Shown here: one piece after another, positions 1-7,688 of the stretch | Position numbering within the stretch: position 1 is the stretch's first letter | Layout of the letters: each line of letters starts with the position of its first letter | Assembly (NCBI GenBank): GCA_018378255.1 | Contig: JAGZXV010000001.1 | Location: 62,001 to 126,000, forward strand | Origin: Clostridiaceae bacterium | GTDB taxonomy: Bacteria; Bacillota; Clostridia; Lachnospirales; Lachnospiraceae | Reading direction: 5' to 3' | DNA: 64,000 nucleotides | Notes under the pieces: model-generated | What the model saw: the letters and a program-made list of their open reading frames with translations, nothing else | What the model was told of the DNA's origin: nothing | The model's database searches: none | Position numbers and translations under genes: made by a program

Positions 1-1
1 G

Positions 2-172
2 GAGATACCGACGCTTTCCGGCTATGGAATTGATCAGACAGAATTTGTCCGTCTCATGGATAAAATGGCAGATGATGCTTTGGCTTCCGGAAGCCCCTCT
101 AATACCAGAAAGGTCTTGGGAAAAGAGGATATCCTTAAGATCTATGCAGCTTTGTGGGAGGAAAATGCCTGA
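2..172 (+). CDS. Iron-containing alcohol dehydrogenase, C-terminal fragment (5' end outside window)
   Basis: The reading frame open from base 2 ends at TGA 170-172 and gives the last 56 residues of a protein. The tail, with MADDALASGSPSNTRKV followed by KEDILKIYAALW, matches the C-terminus of group III iron-dependent alcohol dehydrogenases, where a helical segment with 'NPR.V..EDI..IY' closes the fold. Catalytic and metal residues lie upstream of the window and cannot be checked. A strong terminator follows, so it ends a transcription unit. Its position before an aldolase-permease-kinase cluster suggests a role in carbohydrate or aldehyde metabolism, but that is inference. Confidence 0.75.
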   Translation, partial: EIPTLSGYGIDQTEFVRLMDKMADDALASGSPSNTRKVLGKEDILKIYAALWEENA

Positions 173-218
173 GGCACCAGGGAAAGAAAACAGCAGCGGC
201 TTTTTGTGAAATGAATCA

Positions 219-265
219 GCGGTAAAACAGGAATTGATTATATCCTGTTTTACCGCCTTTTTATT
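219..265 (+). terminator. Rho-independent terminator
   Basis: A 14-bp perfect stem (GCGGTAAAACAGGA at 219-232 with its complement at 243-256) and a 10-nt loop are followed by CTTTTTATTT. It ends the alcohol dehydrogenase transcript. Confidence 0.9.
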
Positions 266-413
266 TAAGCGGAGAATAAATGGCTGTGGAGCCGCTATGC
301 CCTCAGCGCCGGCTTTTGCGGCCATTATCTGCTGCCGTATTCCTGTGTCTGGCATTTTTGTACAAAAGAGTAGCAAAAAAACTATAAAAAAATAACAAAA
401 ATATAATAAGGTA

Positions 414-442
414 TTGACAATTAACAATAATAGAACTAATAT
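414..442 (+). promoter_or_regulatory. Sigma-A promoter of the aldolase-permease-kinase cluster
   Basis: TTGACA (414-419), a 17-bp spacer and TAATAT (437-442). A second TATAAT overlaps at 442-447 but would need a 22-bp spacer. The AT-rich DNA between 360 and 500 contains several ATTAAC/AATTAAC words that could be operator half-sites. The rest of the 173-510 gap shows nothing beyond this promoter and the upstream terminator. Confidence 0.75.
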
Positions 443-510
443 ATAATCAAGAATTAACCAAAAGATAATTCAAATATATCCAATAGGTAATCAAAAGTGA
501 GGTGAAAGAT

Positions 511-1359
511 ATGCTGGTTACGATGAAAGAACTGCTGGAGGAGGCATCCCGGTCCGGTAAAGCAGTGGGCGGCTTCAATGTAGGTAATATGGAGATGGTT
601 GCCGGAGCGGTACAGGCAGCGGAGAAGACAGAAACTCCGGTTATTCTTCAGATAGCAGAGAAGCGGCTGCAGGCGTCTCCCCTCAATCTCATGGCTCCCA
701 TGATGGTTCAGGCGGCGAAAGACGCTAAGGTGAAAGTTGCGGTCCATTTGGATCACGGGCTGACGTTTGAGGTGATAAAACAGGCGCTGGATTTTGGTTT
801 TTCCTCAGTGATGTTCGATGGCTCAGAATATTCTTTAGAGGAGAATATCAGGAGAACAAAAGAAGTAAAAGAACTTGCAGCCCGGTATGGAGCGTCTCTT
901 GAAGCGGAATTGGGAGCTGTAGGGGGGAATGAAGGAAACGGCGATAAGGCTGTCTCTTATACCAATCCCGACGATGCGGAGTTATTTTTCAACGCTGTAG
1001 GGATGGACGCCCTGGCGGTGGCTATAGGCAATGCCCATGGGCATTACACATCCGTTCCGCAGCTGAGGTTTGATGTGCTGGAAGAGATTCATCAGAGAAT
1101 CCGGGTGCCATTGGTGCTTCATGGCGGAAGCGGGATTTCATTTGAAGAGTTCCGGAAAACCATAGGGCATGGAATCCGTAAGATCAATATCGCGACTGCC
1201 AGCTTTGATGCGATGACAGAGGCGGACAGAGAGTATCTGGAAAAGAATCCGGATGGGAATTATTTTGGCTTGTCCTCGTCAGGAATCAGAGGGGTTTATG
1301 AAAATGTAATGAAACACATTCATGTATTTAACAATGAAAAACCATTAAAGGAATTATAA
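511..1359 (+). CDS. Class II fructose-bisphosphate aldolase family protein
   Basis: A zinc-dependent ketose-bisphosphate aldolase of 282 residues, the usual size for the family. Visible motifs: GGFNVGNMEM near the N-terminus, the zinc-binding HLDHG around residue 85, SVMFDGSEYSLEENI, EAELGAVGGNEGN, IGNAHGHY, VLHGGSG and KINIAT. These build the zinc site and the phosphate pocket. The start is ATG 511 because GAGGTG lies 6 nt upstream; a GTG at 502 would overlap that ribosome binding site. The permease and an IolC-like kinase follow on the same strand, so the likely substrate is a phosphorylated 2-deoxy-keto-gluconate or similar sugar acid, as for IolJ. Glycolytic FBP or tagatose-bisphosphate use cannot be excluded. 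Confidence 0.88.
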   Translation: MLVTMKELLEEASRSGKAVGGFNVGNMEMVAGAVQAAEKTETPVILQIAEKRLQASPLNLMAPMMVQAAKDAKVKVAVHLDHGLTFEVIKQALDFGFSSVMFDGSEYSLEENIRRTKEVKELAARYGASLEAELGAVGGNEGNGDKAVSYTNPDDAELFFNAVGMDALAVAIGNAHGHYTSVPQLRFDVLEEIHQRIRVPLVLHGGSGISFEEFRKTIGHGIRKINIATASFDAMTEADREYLEKNPDGNYFGLSSSGIRGVYENVMKHIHVFNNEKPLKEL

Positions 1360-1378
1360 AACCAGGAGGAAGAATGAT

Positions 1379-2692
1379 ATGATAGGGGTAATCGGAGTAT
1401 TTCTTGGATTAGCGGTGCTTATGTATCTGACCTATAAAGGATGGCATATGGGTTTGGTAACAATCGCTGCGGCATTGGTCGTTATTGTTTGTAATGGCAT
1501 GGGGATTTGGAATGGGCTTGCGGAAGCCTATGCTACGGCATTTAAAAACTTCGCGGGAACCTGGTTTTTAATGCTGATTTTAGGCGCTACATTTGGTAAA
1601 ATTATGGAAGAATCAGGAGCGGCGGCCTCCATTTCTAATTTTATTGTGGGAAAACTGGGGAAGAAACGGATTGTGCTGATTGTTCTCATCACAACGGCGA
1701 TTCTGGCATATGGCGGAATCAGCGTGTTTGTCATCATGTTTACCATGTATCCGTTTTGTATGGCACTGTTTAAAGAGGCCGATATTCCGAAAAAGCTGTT
1801 TCCGGCCATGTCAATTTGTATGGCAGGAACAACATGTATGACATTTTTCCCGGGGTCTCCATCCGTACCGAACCTGGTGCCTACGGAATATCTGGGAACC
1901 ACGATCTATGCGGCTCCGGTCATCGGCATCATCGGCGGATTGTTTGTTTTTGTTCTGGATTATCTGTTCCTGACACACTGCATTAAAAAATGTGCTGAAA
2001 AGGGAGAACATTTCGTTCCGGCAGCAGATGACGTAATTGTGGATATCAATGATAAAAAGATGCTGGCCGGGCTTCCTCCGGTTGGAAAGTCTTTTGCACC
2101 GATTCTCGTTTTGGTTGTGGCGGCTTTTGTATTGATGAAGATATTAAATCCTTCAAACTTTGCGGTAGTTACGGCGATGGCCCTTGCATGCCTGGTTGGA
2201 ATCGTGCTGTTCCATGATAAATTCAATGTTAAAAATGCAATTGCTTCCGGCATGGGCAATGGTTTCAACTCACTTATGGTGACTTCGGCAATCATGGGAT
2301 TTGGCGGTGTTGTAACGGCTTCGCCGGCATTTGAATCCTTTACAAACTGGATTTTAAGCCTGCAGATGAACCCGATTCTGTTCGCCTGCGTAGCGATTAA
2401 CGTGATTTGTGCGATTACAGGATCAGCCTCCGGCGGTATCACGATTTTCTGGAATACATTAGCGGATTACATGATTCAGACTGGGTTAAATGCACAGATT
2501 ATGCACAGAATTACTTGTATTGCATGCTCCGGCCTGGATGCCATGCCTCATTCTTCAGGAATTGTGCTGGCAAACAGCGTTGCCAAAACGGAGATGAAAG
2601 ACAGCTATATCTATATGTTCGTTACCAATGCGGCGATTCCGTTATGCGGGCTCGTCCTGGCGATTATCCTTTACAGCCTGGGGCTGTGCTGA
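1379..2692 (+). CDS. GntP-family (gluconate/organic acid:H+ symporter type) permease
   Basis: An integral membrane protein of 437 residues with about 12 hydrophobic segments, no signal peptide, and the conserved feature SICMAGTTCMTFFPGSPSVPN around residues 145-165 typical of the GntP/DsdX/citrate-proton symporter group. ATG 1379 is preceded by AGGAGG at 1364-1369. It starts 19 bp after the aldolase and is probably cotranscribed with it. The family imports gluconate, idonate, D-serine, glycerate or related acids. With the neighbouring kinase and aldolase, a sugar acid is the likely cargo; the exact substrate is not readable from sequence. Confidence 0.85.
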   Translation: MIGVIGVFLGLAVLMYLTYKGWHMGLVTIAAALVVIVCNGMGIWNGLAEAYATAFKNFAGTWFLMLILGATFGKIMEESGAAASISNFIVGKLGKKRIVLIVLITTAILAYGGISVFVIMFTMYPFCMALFKEADIPKKLFPAMSICMAGTTCMTFFPGSPSVPNLVPTEYLGTTIYAAPVIGIIGGLFVFVLDYLFLTHCIKKCAEKGEHFVPAADDVIVDINDKKMLAGLPPVGKSFAPILVLVVAAFVLMKILNPSNFAVVTAMALACLVGIVLFHDKFNVKNAIASGMGNGFNSLMVTSAIMGFGGVVTASPAFESFTNWILSLQMNPILFACVAINVICAITGSASGGITIFWNTLADYMIQTGLNAQIMHRITCIACSGLDAMPHSSGIVLANSVAKTEMKDSYIYMFVTNAAIPLCGLVLAIILYSLGLC

Positions 2693-2766
2693 TGATAGAG
2701 CGGCGGCGTAGTGACGGCGAAAAACCATTTGTTTTAGATAACAGTATATAAAATGGAGGGAAAGAA

Positions 2767-3801
2767 ATGTCAGATTTAATTAAAGATATCATTACATTTG
2801 ATGAAACAAGAACTTATGATATGATCCTTTTGGGGCGTGTTGCAATTGATTTTAATCCGATAGATTATTTCAAAACTCTTGGCGAAAGCCAGAGCTTCAA
2901 AAAATACATAGGCGGATCGCCTGCCAATACAGCAGTGGGCCTGGCCCGGCTCGGTAAGAAATGCGGATTTTTCTCCCGGGTTTCGGACGACCAGTTCGGA
3001 GATTTTGCCATTGACTATTTTAATAATGAAGGAATCGATACCTCCCACATTTTCCGGTGTGAACATGGGGAAAAGATCGGTTTAACATTTACCGAAATCC
3101 TCTCGCCTACGGAAAGCAGTATTTTAATGTACAGAAACCAGGCGGCGGATCTGTCCTTAGACCCTGTGGATATCGATGAAACCTATATCGCATCGGCAAA
3201 AATGCTGTTGATTTCTGGTACGGCCCTGGCGCAGAGCCCATCCAGGGAAGCCGCGTTAAAAGCGGCGGCTCTTGCAAAGAAGACCAATACTCCAATCGTA
3301 TTTGACATTGATTACCGGCCTTATAACTGGAAGAGCGAGGATGAAATTGCAATTTATTATTCATCTGTAGCCAAGGATGCGGATATTATTATGGGGTCCA
3401 GGGAGGAATATGATCTGACGGAGAGATTTTTAGGTCTGGACGGTGCGGACCGGACTTCGGCTGATTACTGGACGCAGAAGCAGAATGCAAAAATTGTGGT
3501 GATTAAACATGGAAAAGAAGGTTCCACTGCGTATACACGTGATGGAAAGAGCTATTCAATTAAACCATTCCCGGTTAAAGCATTAAAATCCTTCGGCGGC
3601 GGGGACGGATATGCTGCAAGTTTCCTGTATGGCGTGCTGGAAGGCATGGATATTATGGATGCGCTTGAAATGGGCAGCGCTGAGGCGGCTATGCTGGTGG
3701 CCAGCCACGGATGCTCCGCTGATATGCCTGATGTGGCGCAGGTGAAGGAATTTATACGGAAAGAGAAAGAGGAGTATGGGGAGATGGTAGCCAGGGCGTA
3801 A
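2767..3801 (+). CDS. iolC: 5-dehydro-2-deoxygluconokinase-like PfkB/ribokinase-family kinase (IolC type)
   Basis: A PfkB sugar kinase of 344 residues. It closely follows the IolC pattern: LGRVAIDFN, KYIGGSPANTAVGLARLG, FTEILSPTESSILMYR, KMLLISGTALAQSPSREA and FDIDYRPYNW. The C-terminal catalytic loop reads SFGGGDGYAAS instead of the common GAGDS, keeping the base Asp. In myo-inositol breakdown IolC phosphorylates 5-keto-2-deoxygluconate, which an aldolase then cleaves; here such an aldolase lies two genes upstream. None of the other iol genes (iolB, D, E, G) is visible, so the substrate may be a free keto-deoxy acid brought in by the permease. RBS GGAGGG sits 7 nt before ATG 2767. Confidence 0.82.
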   Translation: MSDLIKDIITFDETRTYDMILLGRVAIDFNPIDYFKTLGESQSFKKYIGGSPANTAVGLARLGKKCGFFSRVSDDQFGDFAIDYFNNEGIDTSHIFRCEHGEKIGLTFTEILSPTESSILMYRNQAADLSLDPVDIDETYIASAKMLLISGTALAQSPSREAALKAAALAKKTNTPIVFDIDYRPYNWKSEDEIAIYYSSVAKDADIIMGSREEYDLTERFLGLDGADRTSADYWTQKQNAKIVVIKHGKEGSTAYTRDGKSYSIKPFPVKALKSFGGGDGYAASFLYGVLEGMDIMDALEMGSAEAAMLVASHGCSADMPDVAQVKEFIRKEKEEYGEMVARA

Positions 3802-3824
3802 TTTCTTTTTTTTTTTACATGAAG

Positions 3825-3854
3825 CGTGAAGGCATTTTTGAAAATGCCTTCACG
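3825..3854. repeat. Palindromic repeat, copy 1
   Basis: CGTGAAGGCATTTT (3825-3838), a 2-nt centre, then its exact complement (3841-3854), continuing into TTTTACTTTAAA. It lies 24 bp after the kinase stop codon. Same family as copies at 3883, 9234, 53987 and 54029. Confidence 0.88.
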
Positions 3855-3882
3855 TTTTACTTTAAAAGCCCAGGTCATTAGC

Positions 3883-3926
3883 AGTAAAAGGTGAAGGCAT
3901 TTCGCGAAATGCCTTCACCTTTTACT
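3883..3926. repeat. Palindromic repeat, copy 2 (44-bp perfect palindrome)
   Basis: AGTAAAAGGTGAAGGCATTT runs into its own reverse complement with no loop (CG|CG at the centre). It is the longest perfect copy of the family in the window and lies 28 bp after copy 1, just upstream of mazF. The core GTGAAGGCATTT is shared; the CG next to it in other copies is GG here, with a compensating CC on the other arm. Confidence 0.9.
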
Positions 3927-4009
3927 TTAAAAAAATATTTCCCTCCGGTATAGATCCCCTCTTCCGCGTCAATAATCTCACTAACAGAAACAAATAGGAG
4001 ATGATTAAT

Positions 4010-4393
4010 ATGGAAAATACCATTTACAGAGGCGACATCTATTACGCAGACTTATCCCCAACCGTAGGTTCCGAACAGGGCGGCGTCCGTCCGGTTCTTA
4101 TTATACAAAATGACATGGGAAACCGCCACAGCCCCACAGTGATCGTAGCGGCATTAACAAGCAAGAGCACCAAAGCCAAACTCCCCACACACGTAACCCT
4201 CCCCAAGATGGCCAGCGGCCTGCCCTGCGATTCCACCGTTCTCATGGAACAGGTTAGGACGATTGACCAAAAAAGACTTCACGGCTACATAGGACATCTG
4301 AACGATCTGTGGATGACCCGGATGGACAGGGCTCTTTGCATCAGCATGGGAATTTTGGGGACTGACGCACAGCAGGAGCGGCGCAGGGCCTGA
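4010..4393 (+). CDS. mazF: Type II toxin-antitoxin endoribonuclease toxin, MazF/PemK (NdoA) family
   Basis: A 127-residue MazF-like mRNA interferase. Family signatures: RGDIYYADLSPTVGSEQGG at the N-terminus, with the conserved R and G of the S1-S2 loop, RPVLIIQND, the TVIVAALTS strand, and LMEQVRTIDQKRL in the C-terminal half. ATG 4010 is chosen because the GGAG at 3997-4000 directly abuts an in-frame ATG at 4001 but stands 9 nt from 4010. No antitoxin reading frame is seen immediately upstream, where palindromic repeats lie, nor downstream. In Bacilli ndoA follows alr and its antitoxin ndoAI; here it is alone. Confidence 0.9.
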   Translation: MENTIYRGDIYYADLSPTVGSEQGGVRPVLIIQNDMGNRHSPTVIVAALTSKSTKAKLPTHVTLPKMASGLPCDSTVLMEQVRTIDQKRLHGYIGHLNDLWMTRMDRALCISMGILGTDAQQERRRA

Positions 4394-4545
4394 ACGGATG
4401 TAAACGCAGGTTAAAACAGGTTTTAAGACACAAATACTCCTTTTTTTCATCACAATTCCTTCATAATTACTGGCTATATTATTAAGTGTAAAGAGGTTAT
4501 GAGGATTTAACAGATAGATAGATGAAAGAAAGGAGCGGAATGATT

Positions 4546-5754
4546 ATGATTAAAAATTTAGCGAAGAAAGCTGCAGGCATTACAGCGGCAGCACTTTTAT
4601 TTGGTACAGTATCAGGCAGTGTGATGGCAGGATTAAATGCATGGAGCAGTTCGGTTCTGGAAGTGAAGGAGAGCCGGGCGGTTCCCCAGAAAACGGCGGC
4701 GGTCAGCGCCCGGAACACCGGAACCGGCGTTTCAGGCGGAACCATTCAGACAATAGGAGTGACCGACGTTTCAGGTATCGTGGAACAGGCCATGCCGTCC
4801 GTGGTTGCCATTACAGATAAAATGACCGTGGAACAGATGACATTTTTCGGTCCCCAGAGTTATGAGGCTGAAAGCAGCGGTTCCGGCATTATTATCGGAG
4901 AAAATGATACAGAACTTCTGATTGCGACCAACAACCATGTGGTTGACGGCGCCCAGAACATGACAGTGACATTTGTGGATGAGACATCGGTGGAAGCAGC
5001 CATAAAAGGTACGGATGCCGCATCGGATCTGGCTGTTATAGCCGTACCGCTGGATAAAATACCTTCTGATACCATGAGCAGGATTAAAGCCGCTAATATC
5101 GGAGATTCCGACAGCTTAAAGGTTGGACAGCAGGTGGTGGCGATCGGTAATGCGCTGGGTGAAGGCCAGTCTGCAACGGTCGGTTATGTCAGCGCTTTAG
5201 ACCGCAAAGTAAAAGGCCAGGATGGAACCGAGCATACATTTATCCAGACGGATGCAGCCATTAATCCTGGAAACAGCGGCGGCGCATTATTGGATTTAGC
5301 CGGCAACCTGATCGGTATTAATGCTGCGAAGACAGCGTCTACGGAAGTGGAAGGCATGGGATATGCGATTCCTATTTCCAAAGCAATGGAAATTCTGGAT
5401 CCGTTAATGACGAAACAGACCCGGGTGAAGGTGGATGATGAGAAACGGGGCTGGCTGGGAATTGAAGGAACCAACATTGATGCCCAGGCATCACAGGCAT
5501 ATGATATGCCGGTTGGAATCTTTGTATATAAGATTCTGGATGACGGAGCAGCCGCTGGCTCGGATTTAAGAGAAAAAGATATTATTACGAAATTTGACGG
5601 ACAGTCTGTTACCACATTGGGACAGCTGCAGAATATGCTGACTTACTATGAGAAAGGTTCTAAAGTGACATTGACCGTCCAGTCCCTGGCAGATGGAGAA
5701 TACCAGGAACGGGAGGTAGAGATTACGCTGGGAGGCCAGCAGAATACCAATTAA
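4546..5754 (+). CDS. htrA: HtrA/DegP-like trypsin-type serine protease with C-terminal PDZ domain
   Basis: An envelope protease of about 402 residues. A short cytoplasmic start and one hydrophobic segment (AAGITAAALLFGTVSGSVMAG) act as signal anchor. The protease domain shows the triad: His in ATNNHVVDG, Asp in ASDLAVIAV and Ser in NPGNSGGALL. A PDZ domain fills the last 100 residues, from RGWLGIEG through DIITKFDGQSV. The family degrades or refolds damaged exported proteins. GGAG at 4532-4535 favours ATG 4546; ATG 4540 and 4522 are in frame but too close to, or upstream of, that site. It is convergent with the M23 gene, with one base between the stop codons. Confidence 0.92.
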   Translation: MIKNLAKKAAGITAAALLFGTVSGSVMAGLNAWSSSVLEVKESRAVPQKTAAVSARNTGTGVSGGTIQTIGVTDVSGIVEQAMPSVVAITDKMTVEQMTFFGPQSYEAESSGSGIIIGENDTELLIATNNHVVDGAQNMTVTFVDETSVEAAIKGTDAASDLAVIAVPLDKIPSDTMSRIKAANIGDSDSLKVGQQVVAIGNALGEGQSATVGYVSALDRKVKGQDGTEHTFIQTDAAINPGNSGGALLDLAGNLIGINAAKTASTEVEGMGYAIPISKAMEILDPLMTKQTRVKVDDEKRGWLGIEGTNIDAQASQAYDMPVGIFVYKILDDGAAAGSDLREKDIITKFDGQSVTTLGQLQNMLTYYEKGSKVTLTVQSLADGEYQEREVEITLGGQQNTN

Positions 5755-5755
5755 A

Positions 5756-6850
5756 TCATTGTGAATATGTTTCTATAACAGGGTCTTTCATCTCATAGAC
5801 CCTGTTATATTCTTTTGTTTCCTGATTCTTAAAGGTTTCGGACCGGTTCATGGACAGGAATTTTATCAATTCATAACAGTCGACCCAGATTTCATTGTTG
5901 CCCTCTTTTTGTGATTCATCAAAAATAAGCTGAAGGCCGAAATGCAGATGCGGTTCGTCGATATTATTGGTATTTTCCGTCCGGCTGTATCCGGTGCGGC
6001 CCAGATATCCGATCACATCACCGGCTTTTACAATACTTCCTTCTTTCAGGCTTTTATGATAGGGATAATTCTTTCTCAGATGGGCGTAATAATAGTACCT
6101 TTTTTTATCGAAGCTGCGGATACCCAGACGCCACCCGCCGTATTGGTTCCACCCAATTGCCTCCACATAGCCTGATTCCACAGCTATAACAGGGGTTCCC
6201 ACCTGCCCCATGAGATCATGTCCCAGATGCTGTCTCCTGTAGCCGTAAGAACGGGAGGTGCCGAAATCGTCGAAATCAGTATAGGGGAAATTCTTGGCAA
6301 TGGGGGAAAATGCCTTGAGCCCATATTTGGTAAGCCATACATTTTCGGATTCATTTTTTTCTTCCCCGTCAGCGGATTCGGTCAGCATAGAGGCCGGAAC
6401 CTCGGAAGGAGGAACCTGAATTTCATAGAGGCCGACCATACCGCCTAAAACTGCGCCGTAAGCTTCTTTATAATAAGAAAAATATTTCATATCCTTTGTC
6501 AATGCTTCCAGGTTTTCACCGTTTTGCAGTTTTTCTGCAAAGTCCTTCATATCCTGGGAACGGTATTTGGAAAAGTCTCCTCCGTATTTGGCCCCAAGAT
6601 AGGCCAGCATATCGATCCAGTCCAGATGAACGTCTTTTTGATAGCTGTTCATATCCAACTGAAGGGCCATTTTCATGGCTTCTGATGTCACATCAAAATC
6701 CACCCATTTAATGTATTTCGGGGCATCGGAAGAGGTCGCTGTATTCGTATTAGTGCTGTCTGCAGGATACGGGGCAACGCGGTGCCATAACAGGGACCCG
6801 GTCAGCATAAGAAGCAGCAGACATTCTATGTAAATGATTTTCCGGCTCAT
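5756..6850 (-). CDS. M23 family (LytM-type) peptidoglycan endopeptidase, membrane anchored
   Basis: A protein of 364 residues with an N-terminal signal anchor (ECLLLLMLTGSLLW), a roughly 150-residue helical stretch of unknown function, and a C-terminal M23 zinc peptidase domain. Metal-site motifs are visible: HLGHD around residue 210 (His and Asp ligands) and HLHFG around residue 305. The region between, GTPVIAVESGYVEAIGWNQYG, is the typical LytM core. It probably cuts peptide cross-bridges outside the membrane. A good RBS (AGAGAGGTAAAA on the coding strand) precedes ATG 6850. The terminator of the opposing htrA transcript lies inside its last codons. Confidence 0.88.
   Translation of the reverse strand: MSRKIIYIECLLLLMLTGSLLWHRVAPYPADSTNTNTATSSDAPKYIKWVDFDVTSEAMKMALQLDMNSYQKDVHLDWIDMLAYLGAKYGGDFSKYRSQDMKDFAEKLQNGENLEALTKDMKYFSYYKEAYGAVLGGMVGLYEIQVPPSEVPASMLTESADGEEKNESENVWLTKYGLKAFSPIAKNFPYTDFDDFGTSRSYGYRRQHLGHDLMGQVGTPVIAVESGYVEAIGWNQYGGWRLGIRSFDKKRYYYYAHLRKNYPYHKSLKEGSIVKAGDVIGYLGRTGYSRTENTNNIDEPHLHFGLQLIFDESQKEGNNEIWVDCYELIKFLSMNRSETFKNQETKEYNRVYEMKDPVIETYSQ
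5774..5820 (+). terminator. Terminator of htrA, embedded in the 3' end of the opposing M23 gene
   Basis: A 13-bp perfect stem (TATAACAGGGTCT at 5774-5786 with its complement at 5797-5809), a 10-nt loop, then TTCTTTTGTTT. It stops transcription coming from htrA. It lies in the coding sequence of the convergent gene, so it must also encode acceptable codons on the other strand. Confidence 0.85.
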
Positions 6851-7037
6851 TTTTACCTCTCTATTCTGCCGTATCCGGCAATTTTATTCGGTCTATTATA
6901 GATTCTTCTCCTACATAAAAAATATGCGGTGCGGCTTTCATTTATGCACAAAACAAGGAAGAGGTCCAATAGAAAAAAAGAAATGTTTGATAAATAACAA
7001 ACAATAATAATAGTTTACAGAAAATATTGCAAATCAC

Positions 7038-7065
7038 TTGACTGAAATCAGAAAAATGATATAAT
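7038..7065 (+). promoter_or_regulatory. Sigma-A promoter
   Basis: TTGACT (7038-7043), 16-bp spacer, TATAAT (7060-7065), 43 bp before the start codon of the small unknown protein. The gap to the divergent M23 gene is AT-rich and otherwise unremarkable. Confidence 0.8.
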
Positions 7066-7107
7066 GATAAAAAGAGGAGAATCGAATTTTAGAAGGAGGA
7101 TCGGTCT

Positions 7108-7491
7108 ATGGGAGATAGTAAAAACATACCGTTACTGTTATTGGATAGTCAGACGTTATCCTATGTTTTGGGTAATGGTGAATTTCGCTTTACCAACCTG
7201 AAGTTTGATGAAGCAAAGGCGATTATCGAGATGAACGGATTGGAGAATGTAGTCCGGTGCTATATTAACCCGGAAATTGACATGGCCCTGCGCAACTATG
7301 TGAAAGTAGAAGAAACAGCATTCCCATATCAGGAAACGCATGAAATTATGGTCGGGCAGGATGCAATCGCCATTAAGTTCTATGTAACTGCTTCCGGGAC
7401 ACAACCTATCATCCTTGGTGACGAAGGACAGCAGGCTAAGAAAATCCGCAATGTTTACGTATACTGCCAGCATGTAATCCGGTTAAAATAA
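7108..7491 (+). CDS. Conserved-looking protein of unknown function (127 aa)
   Basis: I do not recognise this soluble protein with certainty. It has a strong AGAAGGAGG site, its own promoter and its own terminator, so it is a real monocistronic gene. The order is a hydrophobic strand (IPLLLLDSQTLSYVLG), GEFRFTNLKFDEAKAII, a central helix region with NPEIDMALRNYV, then GQDAIAIKFYVTASGTQPII and a C-terminal strand. The 'G.F....L...EAK' start and the later 'GQDAI' strand faintly recall the DUF1874 (STIV B116-like) fold, but the conserved His of that family's ring-nuclease members is not evident. No signal peptide or transmembrane segment. Confidence 0.75.
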   Translation: MGDSKNIPLLLLDSQTLSYVLGNGEFRFTNLKFDEAKAIIEMNGLENVVRCYINPEIDMALRNYVKVEETAFPYQETHEIMVGQDAIAIKFYVTASGTQPIILGDEGQQAKKIRNVYVYCQHVIRLK

Positions 7492-7585
7492 GCCTGGATC
7501 TCTGAACGAATCAGAGTTTAAGGTGATTTGGGCGGTCAGCCCCATTTGAGCCCAGTGCCGGTTTGAAAGGTAAATGAGCAAGTGA

Positions 7586-7636
7586 AGATTCGGGAGATCG
7601 ACATGAAAAGCATTGTGGATTTCTCGGATCTTTTTT
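7586..7636 (+). terminator. Rho-independent terminator
   Basis: A 14-bp stem with three G-T wobbles pairs 7586-7599 with 7618-7631 across an 18-nt loop; T residues run to 7636. It ends the 127-aa gene. The next gene's likely -10 (TATAAT 7639-7644) begins only 3 bp later. Confidence 0.7.
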
Positions 7637-7688
7637 GATATAATAGGTTTAATTTCTTTAAAATTATATAGGGATTGAGGAGGTTACG

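Noticed and set aside
2407..2751. Open frame in another phase at the end of the permease
   Set aside because: Lies within and just beyond the permease coding sequence; no ribosome binding site and no recognisable product.
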